From assembly GCA_027492915.1 (NCBI GenBank), contig JAPUDW010000142.1, positions 1 through 64,000 of the forward strand: a stretch of 64,000 nucleotides of DNA. The letters are read 5' to 3'. The DNA is from Bacteroidota bacterium. GTDB taxonomy: Bacteria > Chloroflexota > Anaerolineae > Aggregatilineales > Phototrophicaceae. Each line of letters opens with the position of its first letter. Position 1 is the first letter of the stretch. Positions 34,312 through 43,672 of this stretch are shown in pieces. The notes beneath the pieces are model-generated. The model did no database searches. It worked only from the letters and a program-made list of their open reading frames with translations, and had not been told where the DNA came from. The position numbers and the translations under genes were made by a program.

Positions 34312-35019
34312 ATGCCCACATTCCACTACACGCCGCCGATTACCGCTGCTTTCCCGACCATCGTTGGTGGGGTTATGATCGGTACGGTGACGAACGCGCC
34401 CACGCCCGACGACTTGAAAGCCGCCTATATCGCGGGGCAGCAGGCGGTCATTGCCCGAATCGGCAGCACACCGTTGAGCGACCTTGATTCGCTGGCTGCG
34501 TGGCGGAGTGCCTTCCGCCTGTTCAACGTTGACCCGACCAAGTACCGCTCGGCGGCAGAAGCGCTGTTACGCCGCCTCACCAAGCAGGGCGATATTCCGT
34601 CGATCAACACATTGGTCGATGTGGGGAATATGGTCAGCATTCGCTACGGTCTGCCGGTCGCCGTGCTGGATGTGCGCGGGTTGGTGGGGGAGGGCATTGC
34701 GGTGGGGTTCGCGGCTGGCGATGAAACCTTTTACGGCATCGGTGTGGAAGAAGGTGAACACCCCGAAAAGGGCGAGGTGATCTTTGCTGATGAAGGCGGC
34801 AACATTTACGCACGCCGCTGGTGCTGGCGGCAGTCGAAGGGCAGCGCCGCCCAGCCGGATACCACGCGCGTGATCGTCACCGTTGAGGGGCATCACGGCA
34901 GCGCACAGGCCGATGTGACTGCCGCGCTCAACGATTTGCAGCAGCTATTGACGCAGTACGCGGGGTTCAGCGGGTCGGCGGGTATTGTGTCGGCGCGGGA
35001 GCCGAGGTTTGCAGGGTAA
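34312..35019 (+). CDS. B3/B4 tRNA-synthetase-editing-domain protein
   Basis: 235 residues. The start FHYTPPITAAFPTIVGGVMI and the domain RRLTKQGDIPSINTLVDVGNMVSIRYGLPVAVLDVRGLVG match the stand-alone B3/B4 domain of the phenylalanine-tRNA ligase beta chain, which clears mischarged Tyr-tRNA(Phe) in the full enzyme. Stand-alone copies are proposed as trans-editing or amino-acid binding proteins. The segment RVIVTVEGHH near the end is common to them. It is directly behind a HEAT-repeat gene, 3 bases apart. Confidence 0.85.
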   Translation: MPTFHYTPPITAAFPTIVGGVMIGTVTNAPTPDDLKAAYIAGQQAVIARIGSTPLSDLDSLAAWRSAFRLFNVDPTKYRSAAEALLRRLTKQGDIPSINTLVDVGNMVSIRYGLPVAVLDVRGLVGEGIAVGFAAGDETFYGIGVEEGEHPEKGEVIFADEGGNIYARRWCWRQSKGSAAQPDTTRVIVTVEGHHGSAQADVTAALNDLQQLLTQYAGFSGSAGIVSAREPRFAG

Positions 35020-35022
35020 AAA

Positions 35023-36120
35023 TTAGTCTGAGGCTGTAGGTATACCCCAAATAATAAGTTGTCCGGCAGGAACATGAATATTTGTATCACCAGTTGCCAA
35101 TAAGCGATAATCTGGCGAAAATGCAACAGCATTCACCCATCCATCTGATATTTCAGACCGGATAGCTTCTTTGGGTGTAAGATCAGTGTTTTGAAGAAAT
35201 TGTTCTAAACTATAAAAGTATAATGTTCCGTAGGCATTGTTTAGGTTAGGTGCATCGTAGTTTGTCCCACCAATGACGATCAGTCGCCCATCGCGACTGA
35301 ATATGGGAGAATTATTTGAACCCGAAATCCCAACGAAGCCTATTTTTACTCCAGTTTTGCTATCAATAATTTGGATACCTTGTCTGCCCTCTCTGCCCGG
35401 CATAGCTACGCTAAAAGCAATCATTGATCCATCAGGGCTATAATTCAGACCCCATGCTTGATAGAGGGGGAAGAGTGTTTTATTCCCCGTAGCAATGTCG
35501 AGTACTCCTGTTTCTGCTTTTTCGCCTAAATCCAGTGATGAGAAGACTATGTTTTTATTGTCTGGACTAAATGATACACTGAGAATACCACAACCGTACT
35601 CATCACAATTTGTATTCTGTTGAAGAGGAATCCGCATGATAAGCGTATTGGTCTCAGTATCTTTTATCGTGATTGCTTGGTCTTCGCTGTCAGCATACAA
35701 ACTTCCATCAGGACTGATGTAGTCATAACTTTTAGGTTTCGCTCTCAACTTTGTTAAAGTAGCAGCATCATAAATGCTGTCACCCGCAATAAACTGTGTA
35801 CTTTTTGGAATGAATTTTATCCTACTGTAGCTAGTCCCATCTATCTTTATGAAGTCTGAATCAATGTTATTGGCATCGATGGTATATATCCATATGCCTT
35901 CAGGAATGATTACAGCCAAAAACTTCCCGTCATTTGACCATCCTAAAGTATTAACTCCGGTCAGATCAATCGTGATTAGAGGAAGTAGCTTATCAATGTT
36001 ATCGAGCGTAATTTCTTCTAACGACTCAGGTAATTCTAACCGGCTCTCACGCCCAAATGTAAAAGTGCGTGTTACCAGGCAGATGAATAAAAAGGTCAGA
36101 ATTTTAAGTTTTAGGTGCAT
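35023..36120 (-). CDS. Secreted WD40-like beta-propeller protein
   Basis: 365 residues, with a signal peptide LKILTFLFICLVTRTFTF. About six repeated strands of propeller type follow, e.g. LGWSNDGKFLAVIIPEGIWIY, LSVSFSPDNKNIVFSS, NYSPDGSMIAFSV, IFSRDGRLIVIGG and VAFSPDYRLLATGD. The SPDG/SPDN motifs are those of WD40/PD40 domains, which bind proteins or peptides. No catalytic motif is visible. It is on the opposite strand to its neighbours, 3 bases from the stop of the B3/B4 gene, and its composition is more A/T-rich than theirs, so it might be recently acquired. Confidence 0.75.
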   Translation of the reverse strand: MHLKLKILTFLFICLVTRTFTFGRESRLELPESLEEITLDNIDKLLPLITIDLTGVNTLGWSNDGKFLAVIIPEGIWIYTIDANNIDSDFIKIDGTSYSRIKFIPKSTQFIAGDSIYDAATLTKLRAKPKSYDYISPDGSLYADSEDQAITIKDTETNTLIMRIPLQQNTNCDEYGCGILSVSFSPDNKNIVFSSLDLGEKAETGVLDIATGNKTLFPLYQAWGLNYSPDGSMIAFSVAMPGREGRQGIQIIDSKTGVKIGFVGISGSNNSPIFSRDGRLIVIGGTNYDAPNLNNAYGTLYFYSLEQFLQNTDLTPKEAIRSEISDGWVNAVAFSPDYRLLATGDTNIHVPAGQLIIWGIPTASD

Positions 36121-36660
36121 TCAAAATCGCTCTTGCTGATTAGACATATAACTTCTATGGTACATGAAATATCATCTCGAAAGCGTACGTCATGTCACCG
36201 CTCAGGTTTGTAAACTCAAACGCTTTTCGATTGACAATTTCGATTATTTGTTCTAATATAGGTTTATCTTTTCGCTCAAATTGGCAAACTGAATGACCGT
36301 TTCTTTCTCTCTATTCCTTGGCGTTCTTGGCGATTTGCAATTTTGCTGCACACCCGGCGGATTGCTCCCTCATATCCACTGCGGCAGCACGACATTTGCA
36401 CAGCGGCGGACACACGGGAGCGTTTCGCGGCAGTCAGCGGCAACAGCCGAGCCAACCGCCTGCCATTTACGACAATTCAGCGGCAACAGCCGAGCCTCCC
36501 GTCCGCCATTTCGGCAGATAAATTGCATTTTCCGCCAATTTTGAACGTATACTGCATGTCGAACTAATCTCTGTCTCCCTGCGGTTAATAACAACTTCTT
36601 GCCAATTCGCCCCCCCACCTGTTATCTTTACGTCATACTATATGAAGAAAGTAAAACAGT
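36121..36660. other. Gap with a 43-bp direct repeat
   Basis: No gene is visible. Two imperfect copies of a 43-bp unit start at 36434 and 36477, sharing TCAGCGGCAACAGCCGAGCC, then GCCATTT. Each has a CGGC/GCCG stem around AACA. A C-rich, then A/T-rich stretch follows up to the P450 start. Two copies only, so it is not a CRISPR array. Confidence 0.5.
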
Positions 36661-38091
36661 ATGGCGAACGCGACTGTAACCCATCCACGTCCTTACGGTC
36701 TTGGTGTGCTGCCGAAGCTGGCTTCGAACCCGCCAGAGTTCTTCCTCGAAACCCTGAATAAACGCGGGAGCTTGGTGGAAATTAACCTTTTTGGTTCACG
36801 CCTGCTCCTCGTCCATCATCCTGACCACGTTCGTCATGTCATGACCGATCATGCTAAACACTACGGTAAAGGCTCGATGTGGGTCGCCATCCGTAAAATG
36901 GTAGGTAATGGCCTACTCGGTAGCGAGGGTGAAATCTGGCTGCGCCAGCGCCGACTGATGCAGCCCGCTTTCCACCGTCAAAAGCTTGGTGGACTCGCCA
37001 CCAGCATGACTGGAACCATCGCCGAGATGCTGGATAACTGGGGCAAGCTGGCAGGGGAGGGCAAGTCGCTGGATGTCACGCGTGCAATGGCTGACCTCAC
37101 GATGCAGATTATCGTTCGCACTATGTTTGGTTCCGGTCTTGAACAGAACGAGATGCATGAGATTGGTGAAGCCTTCGGTACCGCCCTCAAACTCATGAAC
37201 ACCCGCATGTGGACATCCTTCCTGCCGATTTCCATCCCGCTGCCCGGTGACCGCACCTTCAAAGAATCCATCGAAAAGGTTGACCGTTTCGTCTATCGCC
37301 TGATCGCGGAACGCCGCCACAACCCCAATGCCTCGGATGATCTGCTGTCGATGCTGCTCGACATCCGTGATGAGGAAACGGGTGAAGGCATGACCGACCA
37401 GCAGGTGCGTGATGAAGTGTTTACCGTGTTCCTTGCCGGGCACGAAACCACGGCTACGGTGATGGCTTGGGTGTGGTATTTGCTCGAAAAGTATCCTGAT
37501 GTCGAGCGTAAATTACACGCCGAACTTGATACTGTCCTTGCGGGAAAGTTACCGTCAATGGCAACCCTGCCGCGCCTGAAGTACACCAAAATGATTATCG
37601 AAGAAACGATGCGCTATTACCCGCCGTCGTGGATGATCCCGCGCTCGACCGAAATTGATGATGTGATCGACGGACTGCCAGTGAAGAAGGGGACGACTGT
37701 TCTCATCAGCCCGTATGTTGTCCACCGTCACCCCGACTTCTGGGAAAATCCAGATCAGTTTGACCCTGAACGCTTTCATCCTGATCGGGTCGTTCCCCGC
37801 AGCGCCTATATACCATTTGGCAGTGGCCCGCGCTTGTGCATTGGCAACAGCTTCGCTACTATGGAAATGCAGCTCATTCTGGCGATGACTGCGCAGGCTT
37901 TCCGCCTCCGCCTTTTGCCGGGAATTACCATTAAACCGACGACCATGCCAACGCTGCGCCCCAATAAGGCTTTGCAGATGACCCTCGAAACCCGCACCAA
38001 GCCCGTTTCCAGCGCCACATGGCAGATCGCCACCGAAACCGGGGAATACGCGGTCGTCCCATCCGAAATAACAACAGGTGAACGTGACTAG
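36661..38091 (+). CDS. Cytochrome P450
   Basis: 476 residues. The I-helix motif is FLAGHETTAT, the K-helix motif EETMRYYPPSWM, then PERF, and the heme-binding loop FGSGPRLCIGNSFA with the proximal C393. There is no membrane anchor; it is soluble and needs separate redox partners, none of which is in the window. The length and loop fit the CYP class found in actinobacteria and Chloroflexota. It overlaps the next gene by 8-14 bases, so both are in one operon. The substrate cannot be deduced. Confidence 0.94.
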   Translation: MANATVTHPRPYGLGVLPKLASNPPEFFLETLNKRGSLVEINLFGSRLLLVHHPDHVRHVMTDHAKHYGKGSMWVAIRKMVGNGLLGSEGEIWLRQRRLMQPAFHRQKLGGLATSMTGTIAEMLDNWGKLAGEGKSLDVTRAMADLTMQIIVRTMFGSGLEQNEMHEIGEAFGTALKLMNTRMWTSFLPISIPLPGDRTFKESIEKVDRFVYRLIAERRHNPNASDDLLSMLLDIRDEETGEGMTDQQVRDEVFTVFLAGHETTATVMAWVWYLLEKYPDVERKLHAELDTVLAGKLPSMATLPRLKYTKMIIEETMRYYPPSWMIPRSTEIDDVIDGLPVKKGTTVLISPYVVHRHPDFWENPDQFDPERFHPDRVVPRSAYIPFGSGPRLCIGNSFATMEMQLILAMTAQAFRLRLLPGITIKPTTMPTLRPNKALQMTLETRTKPVSSATWQIATETGEYAVVPSEITTGERD

Positions 38092-39034
38092 ACGCATTCT
38101 TATTACAGGCGGGGCAGGTTTTATCGGTGGGCATATCGCAGAACTCTTGCTCACCCGTGGCTATCAGGTAATTGCGCTCGACAATTTAACTACTGGCAAG
38201 TACGAAAATGTGCCACACGGCGCGGAATTCATACAGGGCGATGTGACCGATTCGGCGCTGCTCGATAGCATTTTCGCCAGCGGTGTTAGCGCGGTTATGC
38301 ATATCGCAGGGCAGGCTTCGATTAGCCTATCCTTCGCTGAACCCTCGGCAGACTTGAACATCAATACGCTCGGTACGATTCGCGTTTTGCAAGCGTGTTT
38401 GAACCACCGGGTTCCGCGCTTGCTGTTCGCCAGCAGTATGACGATTTACGGTGCATCCCCCGTAACCCCCACGCCGGAAACCACAGCGGCTGACCCCATT
38501 TCCTACTACGCCATCACCAAGTACGCGGCGGAACGCTATGTCCACGCGACCGCCTTGCGCCCCGACCTCGACTTTAAGTTTAATGTGACTTCCTTCCGTA
38601 TGTTTAATGTGTACGGCCCGCGCCAGAGCCTGACCAATGCCTATCAAGGGGTGTTCGCTATCTTCGTCGGCAAGGTGTTGCGCGGCGAACCGATCATCAT
38701 TTACTCGGATGGTAAGCAGGCACGGGATTTCGTTCATGTAACGGATGTCGCCCGTGCGTGGGTGAACGCACTCGACTCGGCAGTGAGCTACGGACAGGTA
38801 ATCAACCTTGGTACAGGTCAGCCGACCTCCGTCAATGAACTAGCCGACCTCGTACTTGCTGCATTCGGGCATACCCGCGATACCTATCCGGTCGAGTACC
38901 GCCGCGCTCAGGCTGGCGATATGCGCGTTTCGGCAGCCGACATCAGCCGTGCATACCAACTGTTGGGTTGGTCGCCGCGTGTGAGCATCAGCGATGGTAT
39001 GGCGGAGACGATAGAGTGGGCGCGTGGTAGTTAA
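38078..39034 (+). CDS. NAD-dependent sugar-nucleotide epimerase/dehydratase
   Basis: 318 residues from the GTG at 38078 (or 38084, overlapping the P450 stop). The Rossmann fingerprint is ITGGAGFIGGH, SSMTIYG supplies the catalytic Ser/Thr region, and YYAITKYAAERY the YxxxK pair. FNVYGPRQSL is the usual extended-SDR segment. It fits UDP-glucose 4-epimerase-like enzymes of surface polysaccharide synthesis. Coupling to a P450 gene is unusual. It may act on a nucleotide sugar; the exact sugar is not visible. Confidence 0.9.
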   Translation: MNVTRRILITGGAGFIGGHIAELLLTRGYQVIALDNLTTGKYENVPHGAEFIQGDVTDSALLDSIFASGVSAVMHIAGQASISLSFAEPSADLNINTLGTIRVLQACLNHRVPRLLFASSMTIYGASPVTPTPETTAADPISYYAITKYAAERYVHATALRPDLDFKFNVTSFRMFNVYGPRQSLTNAYQGVFAIFVGKVLRGEPIIIYSDGKQARDFVHVTDVARAWVNALDSAVSYGQVINLGTGQPTSVNELADLVLAAFGHTRDTYPVEYRRAQAGDMRVSAADISRAYQLLGWSPRVSISDGMAETIEWARGS

Positions 39035-39106
39035 ATTCAATCATCCATAAAAAGGTGAATTTTAGCCTTTAAAATTCGCGTAGTCATTTAGCAAAAGGAA
39101 ATGAAC

Positions 39107-39679
39107 ATGGCAAAGGTTCATGACGTTATTACCCCACAGTTGCAAGCGTTCATTCGCAAGCAGCACATGTTCTTTGTCGCTAGTGCGCCCCTCAGTGCTG
39201 ACGGTCACGTTAATATGTCACCCAAAGGCTATGATAGCTTTCGTATCCTTTCCGATATGCAAGTTGCCTACATGGATGGAACCGGCAGCGGTAATGAAAC
39301 ATCAGCACATGTGATGGAAAACGGACGCATTACCATTATGTTCTGTGCTTTTGAAGGCGCACCGAATATCCTGCGTCTGTACGGGCAGGGTAGGGTTGTA
39401 CTCCCAACCCATGCTGAATGGGAAACACTGCACCCGCACTTTGTCGCGATTACCGCCATGCGTCAAATTGTCGTGATTGATGTCCACCGTGTACAAACGT
39501 CGTGCGGCTACGGCGTACCATTCATGGATTATGTGGGCGACCGCGATACGATTGTGAAGTGGGCGGAGAATAAAGGTGAGGAAGGCTTGGTGGAATATCG
39601 CCGTGAGAAGAACAGCGAAAGTATCGACGCCCTGCCAACGCACATCGGGCAGTGTTTTGCTTCAGAGGAAATTCTTTAG
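39107..39679 (+). CDS. Pyridoxamine 5'-phosphate oxidase-like flavoprotein
   Basis: 190 residues from ATG 39107; the ATG at 39101 is too close to AAAAGGAA. The split-barrel fold is seen in MFFVASAPLSADGHVNMSPKGYDSF, YMDGTGSGNETSAHVMENGRITI, and NILRLYGQGRVV. This group binds FMN or a related cofactor (Pyridox_oxidase-like proteins), with an unassigned substrate. It stands alone. A degenerate hairpin repeat with the CCCCTA tail (39683-39702) follows its stop. Confidence 0.85.
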   Translation: MAKVHDVITPQLQAFIRKQHMFFVASAPLSADGHVNMSPKGYDSFRILSDMQVAYMDGTGSGNETSAHVMENGRITIMFCAFEGAPNILRLYGQGRVVLPTHAEWETLHPHFVAITAMRQIVVIDVHRVQTSCGYGVPFMDYVGDRDTIVKWAENKGEEGLVEYRREKNSESIDALPTHIGQCFASEEIL

Positions 39680-39717
39680 GGATTTGCGACCGGCAAACCC
39701 CTAAAAAACGATCCGAC

Positions 39718-40164
39718 TTATTTTTCCTGCACGAATGAACTTTCGTAGGGGTTCTCGGCAGGGCAGCCTGTCCAGATAATGACGTGTACCTTCGCTTCAA
39801 AGTCTGGCCCCACGTTCAGTTGGTATTCACCGCTCGTCAGCTTGTACAGCGCAAACTCGTAATAGCTGTCGATCAGGGTGTTTTCTTCGGGGTTAGCGGG
39901 CAGCTTCGCCAGCGTCGAAGCCTTCACATAAAGCGCCTTGCGCGGCTTGCCAGTCTTTGGGTCGATACCGACCACTTCAATGTCGCAGGTGCCGTTCTTC
40001 AGCTTCTTGGTATACAGCGCATAATCGCCGTAGCAGTTGATGCTGGTGTTGGTCGGGCAAGCGCAGGGCAGGCAAGCATAGGTGACTTGTTGGGGTAGGG
40101 CGGTCAGCAGTAGGGTAATGGTCGATACCAGTACGGCTGTGGCTGAAAAGAGTTTCCGTAGCAT
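39718..40164 (-). CDS. Secreted cysteine-containing protein of unknown function
   Basis: 148 residues from the ATG at 40164 (GAGGAAAAT upstream). A signal peptide (LFSATAVLVSTITLLLTAL, cleavage near ALP or TYA) leads to a mature part with cysteines in YACLPCACPTNTSINCYGDY, a DIEVVGIDPKTGKPRK segment and a final cysteine in IWTGCPAENPY. The paired cysteines suggest disulfides in an exported protein. No domain is recognised. Confidence 0.6.
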   Translation of the reverse strand: MLRKLFSATAVLVSTITLLLTALPQQVTYACLPCACPTNTSINCYGDYALYTKKLKNGTCDIEVVGIDPKTGKPRKALYVKASTLAKLPANPEENTLIDSYYEFALYKLTSGEYQLNVGPDFEAKVHVIIWTGCPAENPYESSFVQEK

Positions 40165-40276
40165 ATTTTCCTCGAAATATTTGTTGCAGGTTGAATACCG
40201 AATCATATCCGAATACGCAACTCAACGCTAGATACAGGCTGGATCTTCACCCTACGATTAACCAGCGTTTGATTGG

Positions 40277-40296
40277 CTTACCCAACACATGGTAAG
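40277..40296. promoter_or_regulatory. Inverted repeat upstream of tetR, possible operator
   Basis: CTTACC, 8 bases, then GGTAAG, 47 bases before the TetR start at 40343. A TAGAAT at 40314-40319 is a possible -10, so the repeat would lie in the -35 region. A TetR repressor often binds such a site in its own promoter. Confidence 0.55.
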
Positions 40297-40342
40297 GTTA
40301 TGCGTATGTTTGCTAGAATTTGGGAACTCATTAAGGATACCT

Positions 40343-40918
40343 ATGCCGCGCAGAGCAGGATTAGACCCGCAGATTGTGGTACAAGCCGCCGCTGAATTGG
40401 TTGACCGCGAAGGTGTAGAAGCCCTGACGCTGGCTGCGCTGGCTGCACACTTCAAAGTCGCTGTCCCGTCTTTGTATAACCATGTGGGCGGGCTGCCGGG
40501 GCTGCAACATCAGTTGGCGCTGCTCGGTCGCCGCCAGCTTACACAGGCACTTGGACGCTCGGTGATGGGCAAAGCAGGGGATGACGCGGTGATAGCGATG
40601 GCGTCCGCCTACCGTACCTACGTCAAAGAACACCCCGGCGTCTATGCCTGTTCGCTGCGCGCCCCTGCGCGGGATGATGCCGAAAGTATCGCAGTAGAGG
40701 CCGAAGCGGTAGAAATCACGTTTAAGGCTTTGGCCTATTATGATTTACATGATGACATGGCACTGCACATGGTACGGGTTTTCCGCAGCATGGTACACGG
40801 GTTTACCACATTGGAAGTCGCGGGTGGATTTGGATTACCGCTCAGTTTAGATGAGAGCTTCCGGCTGCTGGTGCAAAGCTACATTCAAGCGCTGGCGGCG
40901 CAGGCCAACCGTGCTTAA
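40343..40918 (+). CDS. TetR-family regulator, WHG-domain type
   Basis: 191 residues from the ATG at 40343, with AAGGA 5 bases upstream. The HTH is LDPQIVVQAAAELVDREGVEALTLAALAAHFKVAVPSLYNHVGGLPGLQ. The C-terminal part (HPGVYACSLRA and the RVFRSMVHGFTTLEVAGGFGLP segment) is that of the TetR_C_33/WHG domain, a ligand-binding module of this subgroup. The kinase gene follows 15 bases downstream on the same strand, so the regulator likely controls it. Loss of repression by the kinase's substrate is a reasonable guess. Confidence 0.9.
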   Translation: MPRRAGLDPQIVVQAAAELVDREGVEALTLAALAAHFKVAVPSLYNHVGGLPGLQHQLALLGRRQLTQALGRSVMGKAGDDAVIAMASAYRTYVKEHPGVYACSLRAPARDDAESIAVEAEAVEITFKALAYYDLHDDMALHMVRVFRSMVHGFTTLEVAGGFGLPLSLDESFRLLVQSYIQALAAQANRA

Positions 40919-40932
40919 ATAAGGGTTGACGC

Positions 40933-41940
40933 GTGATCGAGCAACCTAATGTGCCGGACGGTGTCATTATTGACGGCCTCCAACAGCACTACAGCCTTAT
41001 AGTGAAGCAGCTTGAGTTCTTGCCAATCGGGAACGATGCGTCGGCGTGGGTCTATAAAGTCTCGACTACCGATGGCGCTGCTTACTTCTTGAAACTCAAG
41101 CGAGGTAAGGTATCCGCCGTAACTCTATCGGTCACACGCTATTTGTATGACAGCGGTCTAAAACAGGTTGTTGCGCCACTACCAACCTGTACCCAATCTC
41201 TATATGCACTTCTCGAAGATTATGCGTTTATTCTCTACCCGTATATCGGTGATGAGAACGGGATGGATAAAGGGCTGTCGCCTGAACAGTGGGGCGAATA
41301 TGGTCGTATCCTCAAGCGCTTGCACACGTTCGAATTGACCGCTGAACTTGCCCCGTATTTACCCTACGAAACTTTCGTCGTTAACCCCAAATGGATAGCC
41401 ATTATCCAAGCACTGCAAGCGGCAATTGAGGATACTACTTATCAACACCCTGCCGAAAAAGAACTCGCTGTTTTCTGGCAAGCACAGCAAGAAACGATCA
41501 GCCGAGTTTGTAACCGGACGCTGGAACTCGGTAAGCTGCTTCAATCAAATACACTACCGTTCGTCGTGTGTCACGGCGATATTCACACTGCCAATATCCT
41601 GCTAGACGCAGCGGGTAAACTATTTGTTGTTGATTGGGATCAGACAATTATCGCGCCCAAAGAACGCGACTTGATGTTTGTGGTTGAGGATAGCATCTCG
41701 CCCGAAAATCAGCAGGCATTTTTCGCGGGTTACGGGCAGGTCGAAATCGACTGGCTGGCGCTGGCCTATTATCGCTATGAGTGGGTCGTGCAGGAGTTCG
41801 CCGATTATGGCGAGCGTGTATTCCTCATGCCTGATATGGGCGAAATCGCGAAGGCCGATGCTGTGCGCGGTTTCAAGCAGCTTTTCCTCGAAGGCGATGT
41901 GATCGACGTTGCTTACGCTTGTGAAGCCTATTTGAAGTAA
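40933..41940 (+). CDS. Aminoglycoside phosphotransferase-family protein (spectinomycin kinase-like)
   Basis: 335 residues from the GTG at 40933. The kinase motif is VVCHGDIHTANILL (D216 as catalytic Asp) and then VVDWDQTIIAPKERDLMF, the metal-binding DW-D. The layout, with a long N-terminal region and YYRYEWVVQEFADYG near the end, resembles the APH(9) spectinomycin phosphotransferase and choline-kinase-like branch. It may phosphorylate an aminoglycoside or another small molecule; sequence does not prove resistance. It is cotranscribed with a TetR-family gene. Confidence 0.88.
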   Translation: MIEQPNVPDGVIIDGLQQHYSLIVKQLEFLPIGNDASAWVYKVSTTDGAAYFLKLKRGKVSAVTLSVTRYLYDSGLKQVVAPLPTCTQSLYALLEDYAFILYPYIGDENGMDKGLSPEQWGEYGRILKRLHTFELTAELAPYLPYETFVVNPKWIAIIQALQAAIEDTTYQHPAEKELAVFWQAQQETISRVCNRTLELGKLLQSNTLPFVVCHGDIHTANILLDAAGKLFVVDWDQTIIAPKERDLMFVVEDSISPENQQAFFAGYGQVEIDWLALAYYRYEWVVQEFADYGERVFLMPDMGEIAKADAVRGFKQLFLEGDVIDVAYACEAYLK

Positions 41941-41945
41941 GCCAA

Positions 41946-42722
41946 TTAGACGATATATGGTGCGACCGTCACCGCGATAATTCCCCAGATGATGCCCAAA
42001 GTCGCCCCCGCCATCACATCACGCGGGTAATGGACACCTAAATAGACGCGGGTGACACCGACCGTTGCCGCAATCGCGTACAGCACCAGTGCCGCGCCCC
42101 ACGGTAGGAAGAAGTAGCTGGTGAACAGGGTTGCCATGAAGAAGGTTTGGGTAGTATGCCCGCTAGGGAACGATAAACCGGCTTCTTTCCAGCCCACCAC
42201 CCGCGTTTCGAGCATCAGGTTGAAGGGACGGGCGCGGTCAGCAAATGCCTTGATGATGGTTACCACCAGCAGCAGTGTGATTGCCCCAAGCGTCAGCCCA
42301 ACCGCAAAACGCCGGTAGCCGATCAGGTAGAAGAAGATGACAAGTAGGGTAATAAAGGCTGTGCTGCCGAACTGAGTGAGCAGCCACATGACCCAATCCA
42401 CCCATTTCGCTCGATAACTGCGCCCGTTGAGTGCTTTAAATAGCAGCACGTCTAAACGCTGACCAACTGACCACAACAATGACATCATAATCAGGCCAAA
42501 TACCAAAAGCAGCGCTAACAACTGGCGGTTGGCGATGATACTGCTCACCAACAACCGGCGCGAAACATCCGGCAGCCACCACAAGAAGATGCCTAACGCG
42601 GCGAGTAGGGTAACTGCACTGGTGGCACGCCTGAAGGCGAGACGATCCCACAAGCGGCGGGCTTTGGGGTTCTGTTCGAGCTGTTGTTCGGCTTGGGCAT
42701 TCGCCCCGGTTGTTGGGATCAC
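41946..42722 (-). CDS. PAP2-family membrane phosphatase
   Basis: 258 residues with about five membrane spans. The three PAP2 motifs are KAFADRARPFN, SFPSGHTTQTFFMATL and YLGVHYPRDVMAGATLG, giving the conserved Arg and His residues. Such enzymes remove phosphate from phosphatidate or undecaprenyl pyrophosphate. It is 20 bases downstream of a diacylglycerol kinase-like gene on the same strand; the pair could balance lipid phosphorylation. Its stop faces the stop of the aminoglycoside kinase gene. Confidence 0.9.
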   Translation of the reverse strand: MIPTTGANAQAEQQLEQNPKARRLWDRLAFRRATSAVTLLAALGIFLWWLPDVSRRLLVSSIIANRQLLALLLVFGLIMMSLLWSVGQRLDVLLFKALNGRSYRAKWVDWVMWLLTQFGSTAFITLLVIFFYLIGYRRFAVGLTLGAITLLLVVTIIKAFADRARPFNLMLETRVVGWKEAGLSFPSGHTTQTFFMATLFTSYFFLPWGAALVLYAIAATVGVTRVYLGVHYPRDVMAGATLGIIWGIIAVTVAPYIV

Positions 42723-42742
42723 GTTATTGCTTCCCTGTTTGG

Positions 42743-43672
42743 TTAAGATACAGCAGGCTGTGGTGCGGCTTTGGGCTTAATCACCCGCAGCGCTTTCGGC
42801 TCCAACCGAACTTCTACGGGCGTATGACCAATGGCGTCACCGTCGGCCTGCACTAACTGCGAGTGCTTCACGGCTTCGATGCGAATGCTTTCTTTCGCGT
42901 CCAGATGTATAAAACGGTTGGTTTGATGTTCTGGTCGGCGGATTAAATCCCACGCCAGTTGTAAGTAGTCACGCCATGTTCGGGCTTTCACCATGTAAAG
43001 TTCAAGTTTGCCGTCGGTGATGGTTTCCAGCGAGCCGAACAACTGAGGGAAGGTTTCGAGCAATGTACTGTTTGATACCATAATTTCAACGGCGTTCACC
43101 CGCTTAATTTGGTTATCAATCGTGAGTTGGTAATTCCGCATGTGGAACAGTCTTGACTGCTTGAACATCGTCCAGATATACGCCAGCCGCCCAAAGCGCT
43201 TCTTTTGCTCCGACAGTGTGTCGTTCATCATGTGCGGCGTTATGCCTACGCTAACGTTCGAGAAGTAATAGCAGTCGTTCACCTTGAGCGCGTCCATTTC
43301 GAACACTTCATGCTCGCCGGAAAGCACGCCTAACGCGCTTTCTAGTTGCAGCGGAATGTTAAGGATACGCGCAAGGTCGTTTCCGGTACCGAGGGGCAGA
43401 ATGCCGAGCGGCACATCCTTGTGAATCAGGCCGTTCGCTACGCCGATCAGTGTTCCATCGCCACCTGCCGAAACAACCATCGTCGCGCCGTCCTCACAGG
43501 CTTTGCGGCTGATGGCGGCAATATCTTCTTTTCCCGTCGTTTCATACACCTCGCATTCCCATTCCGGCTCGTCGAAGTGCTGTTTAAGTGCGGAACGTAC
43601 CTCATCGGCCTGAGCAGCGTTACCGGCAGTCGGATTGAAGATCACAAACACTTTTTGGCTGTTGGTCGGCAT
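42743..43672 (-). CDS. Diacylglycerol kinase-family lipid kinase (YegS-like)
   Basis: 309 residues. KVFVIFNPTAGNAAQADE at the start, MVVSAGGDGTLIGVANG (the GGDGT motif) and LGILPLGTGNDLARILN are the hallmarks of the DAGK catalytic domain; ADGDAIGHTPVEVR near the end completes the second domain. It phosphorylates a lipid such as diacylglycerol or a sphingoid base. It is the first gene of the pair with PAP2. Confidence 0.92.
   Translation of the reverse strand: MPTNSQKVFVIFNPTAGNAAQADEVRSALKQHFDEPEWECEVYETTGKEDIAAISRKACEDGATMVVSAGGDGTLIGVANGLIHKDVPLGILPLGTGNDLARILNIPLQLESALGVLSGEHEVFEMDALKVNDCYYFSNVSVGITPHMMNDTLSEQKKRFGRLAYIWTMFKQSRLFHMRNYQLTIDNQIKRVNAVEIMVSNSTLLETFPQLFGSLETITDGKLELYMVKARTWRDYLQLAWDLIRRPEHQTNRFIHLDAKESIRIEAVKHSQLVQADGDAIGHTPVEVRLEPKALRVIKPKAAPQPAVS

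Noticed and set aside
36434-36520. Direct repeat considered as CRISPR
   Set aside because: Only two units, no spacers of constant length and no cas genes.
40933-41940. Assignment as an antibiotic-resistance gene
   Set aside because: The kinase fold and motif are present, but sequence does not show the substrate; many members act on other small molecules.
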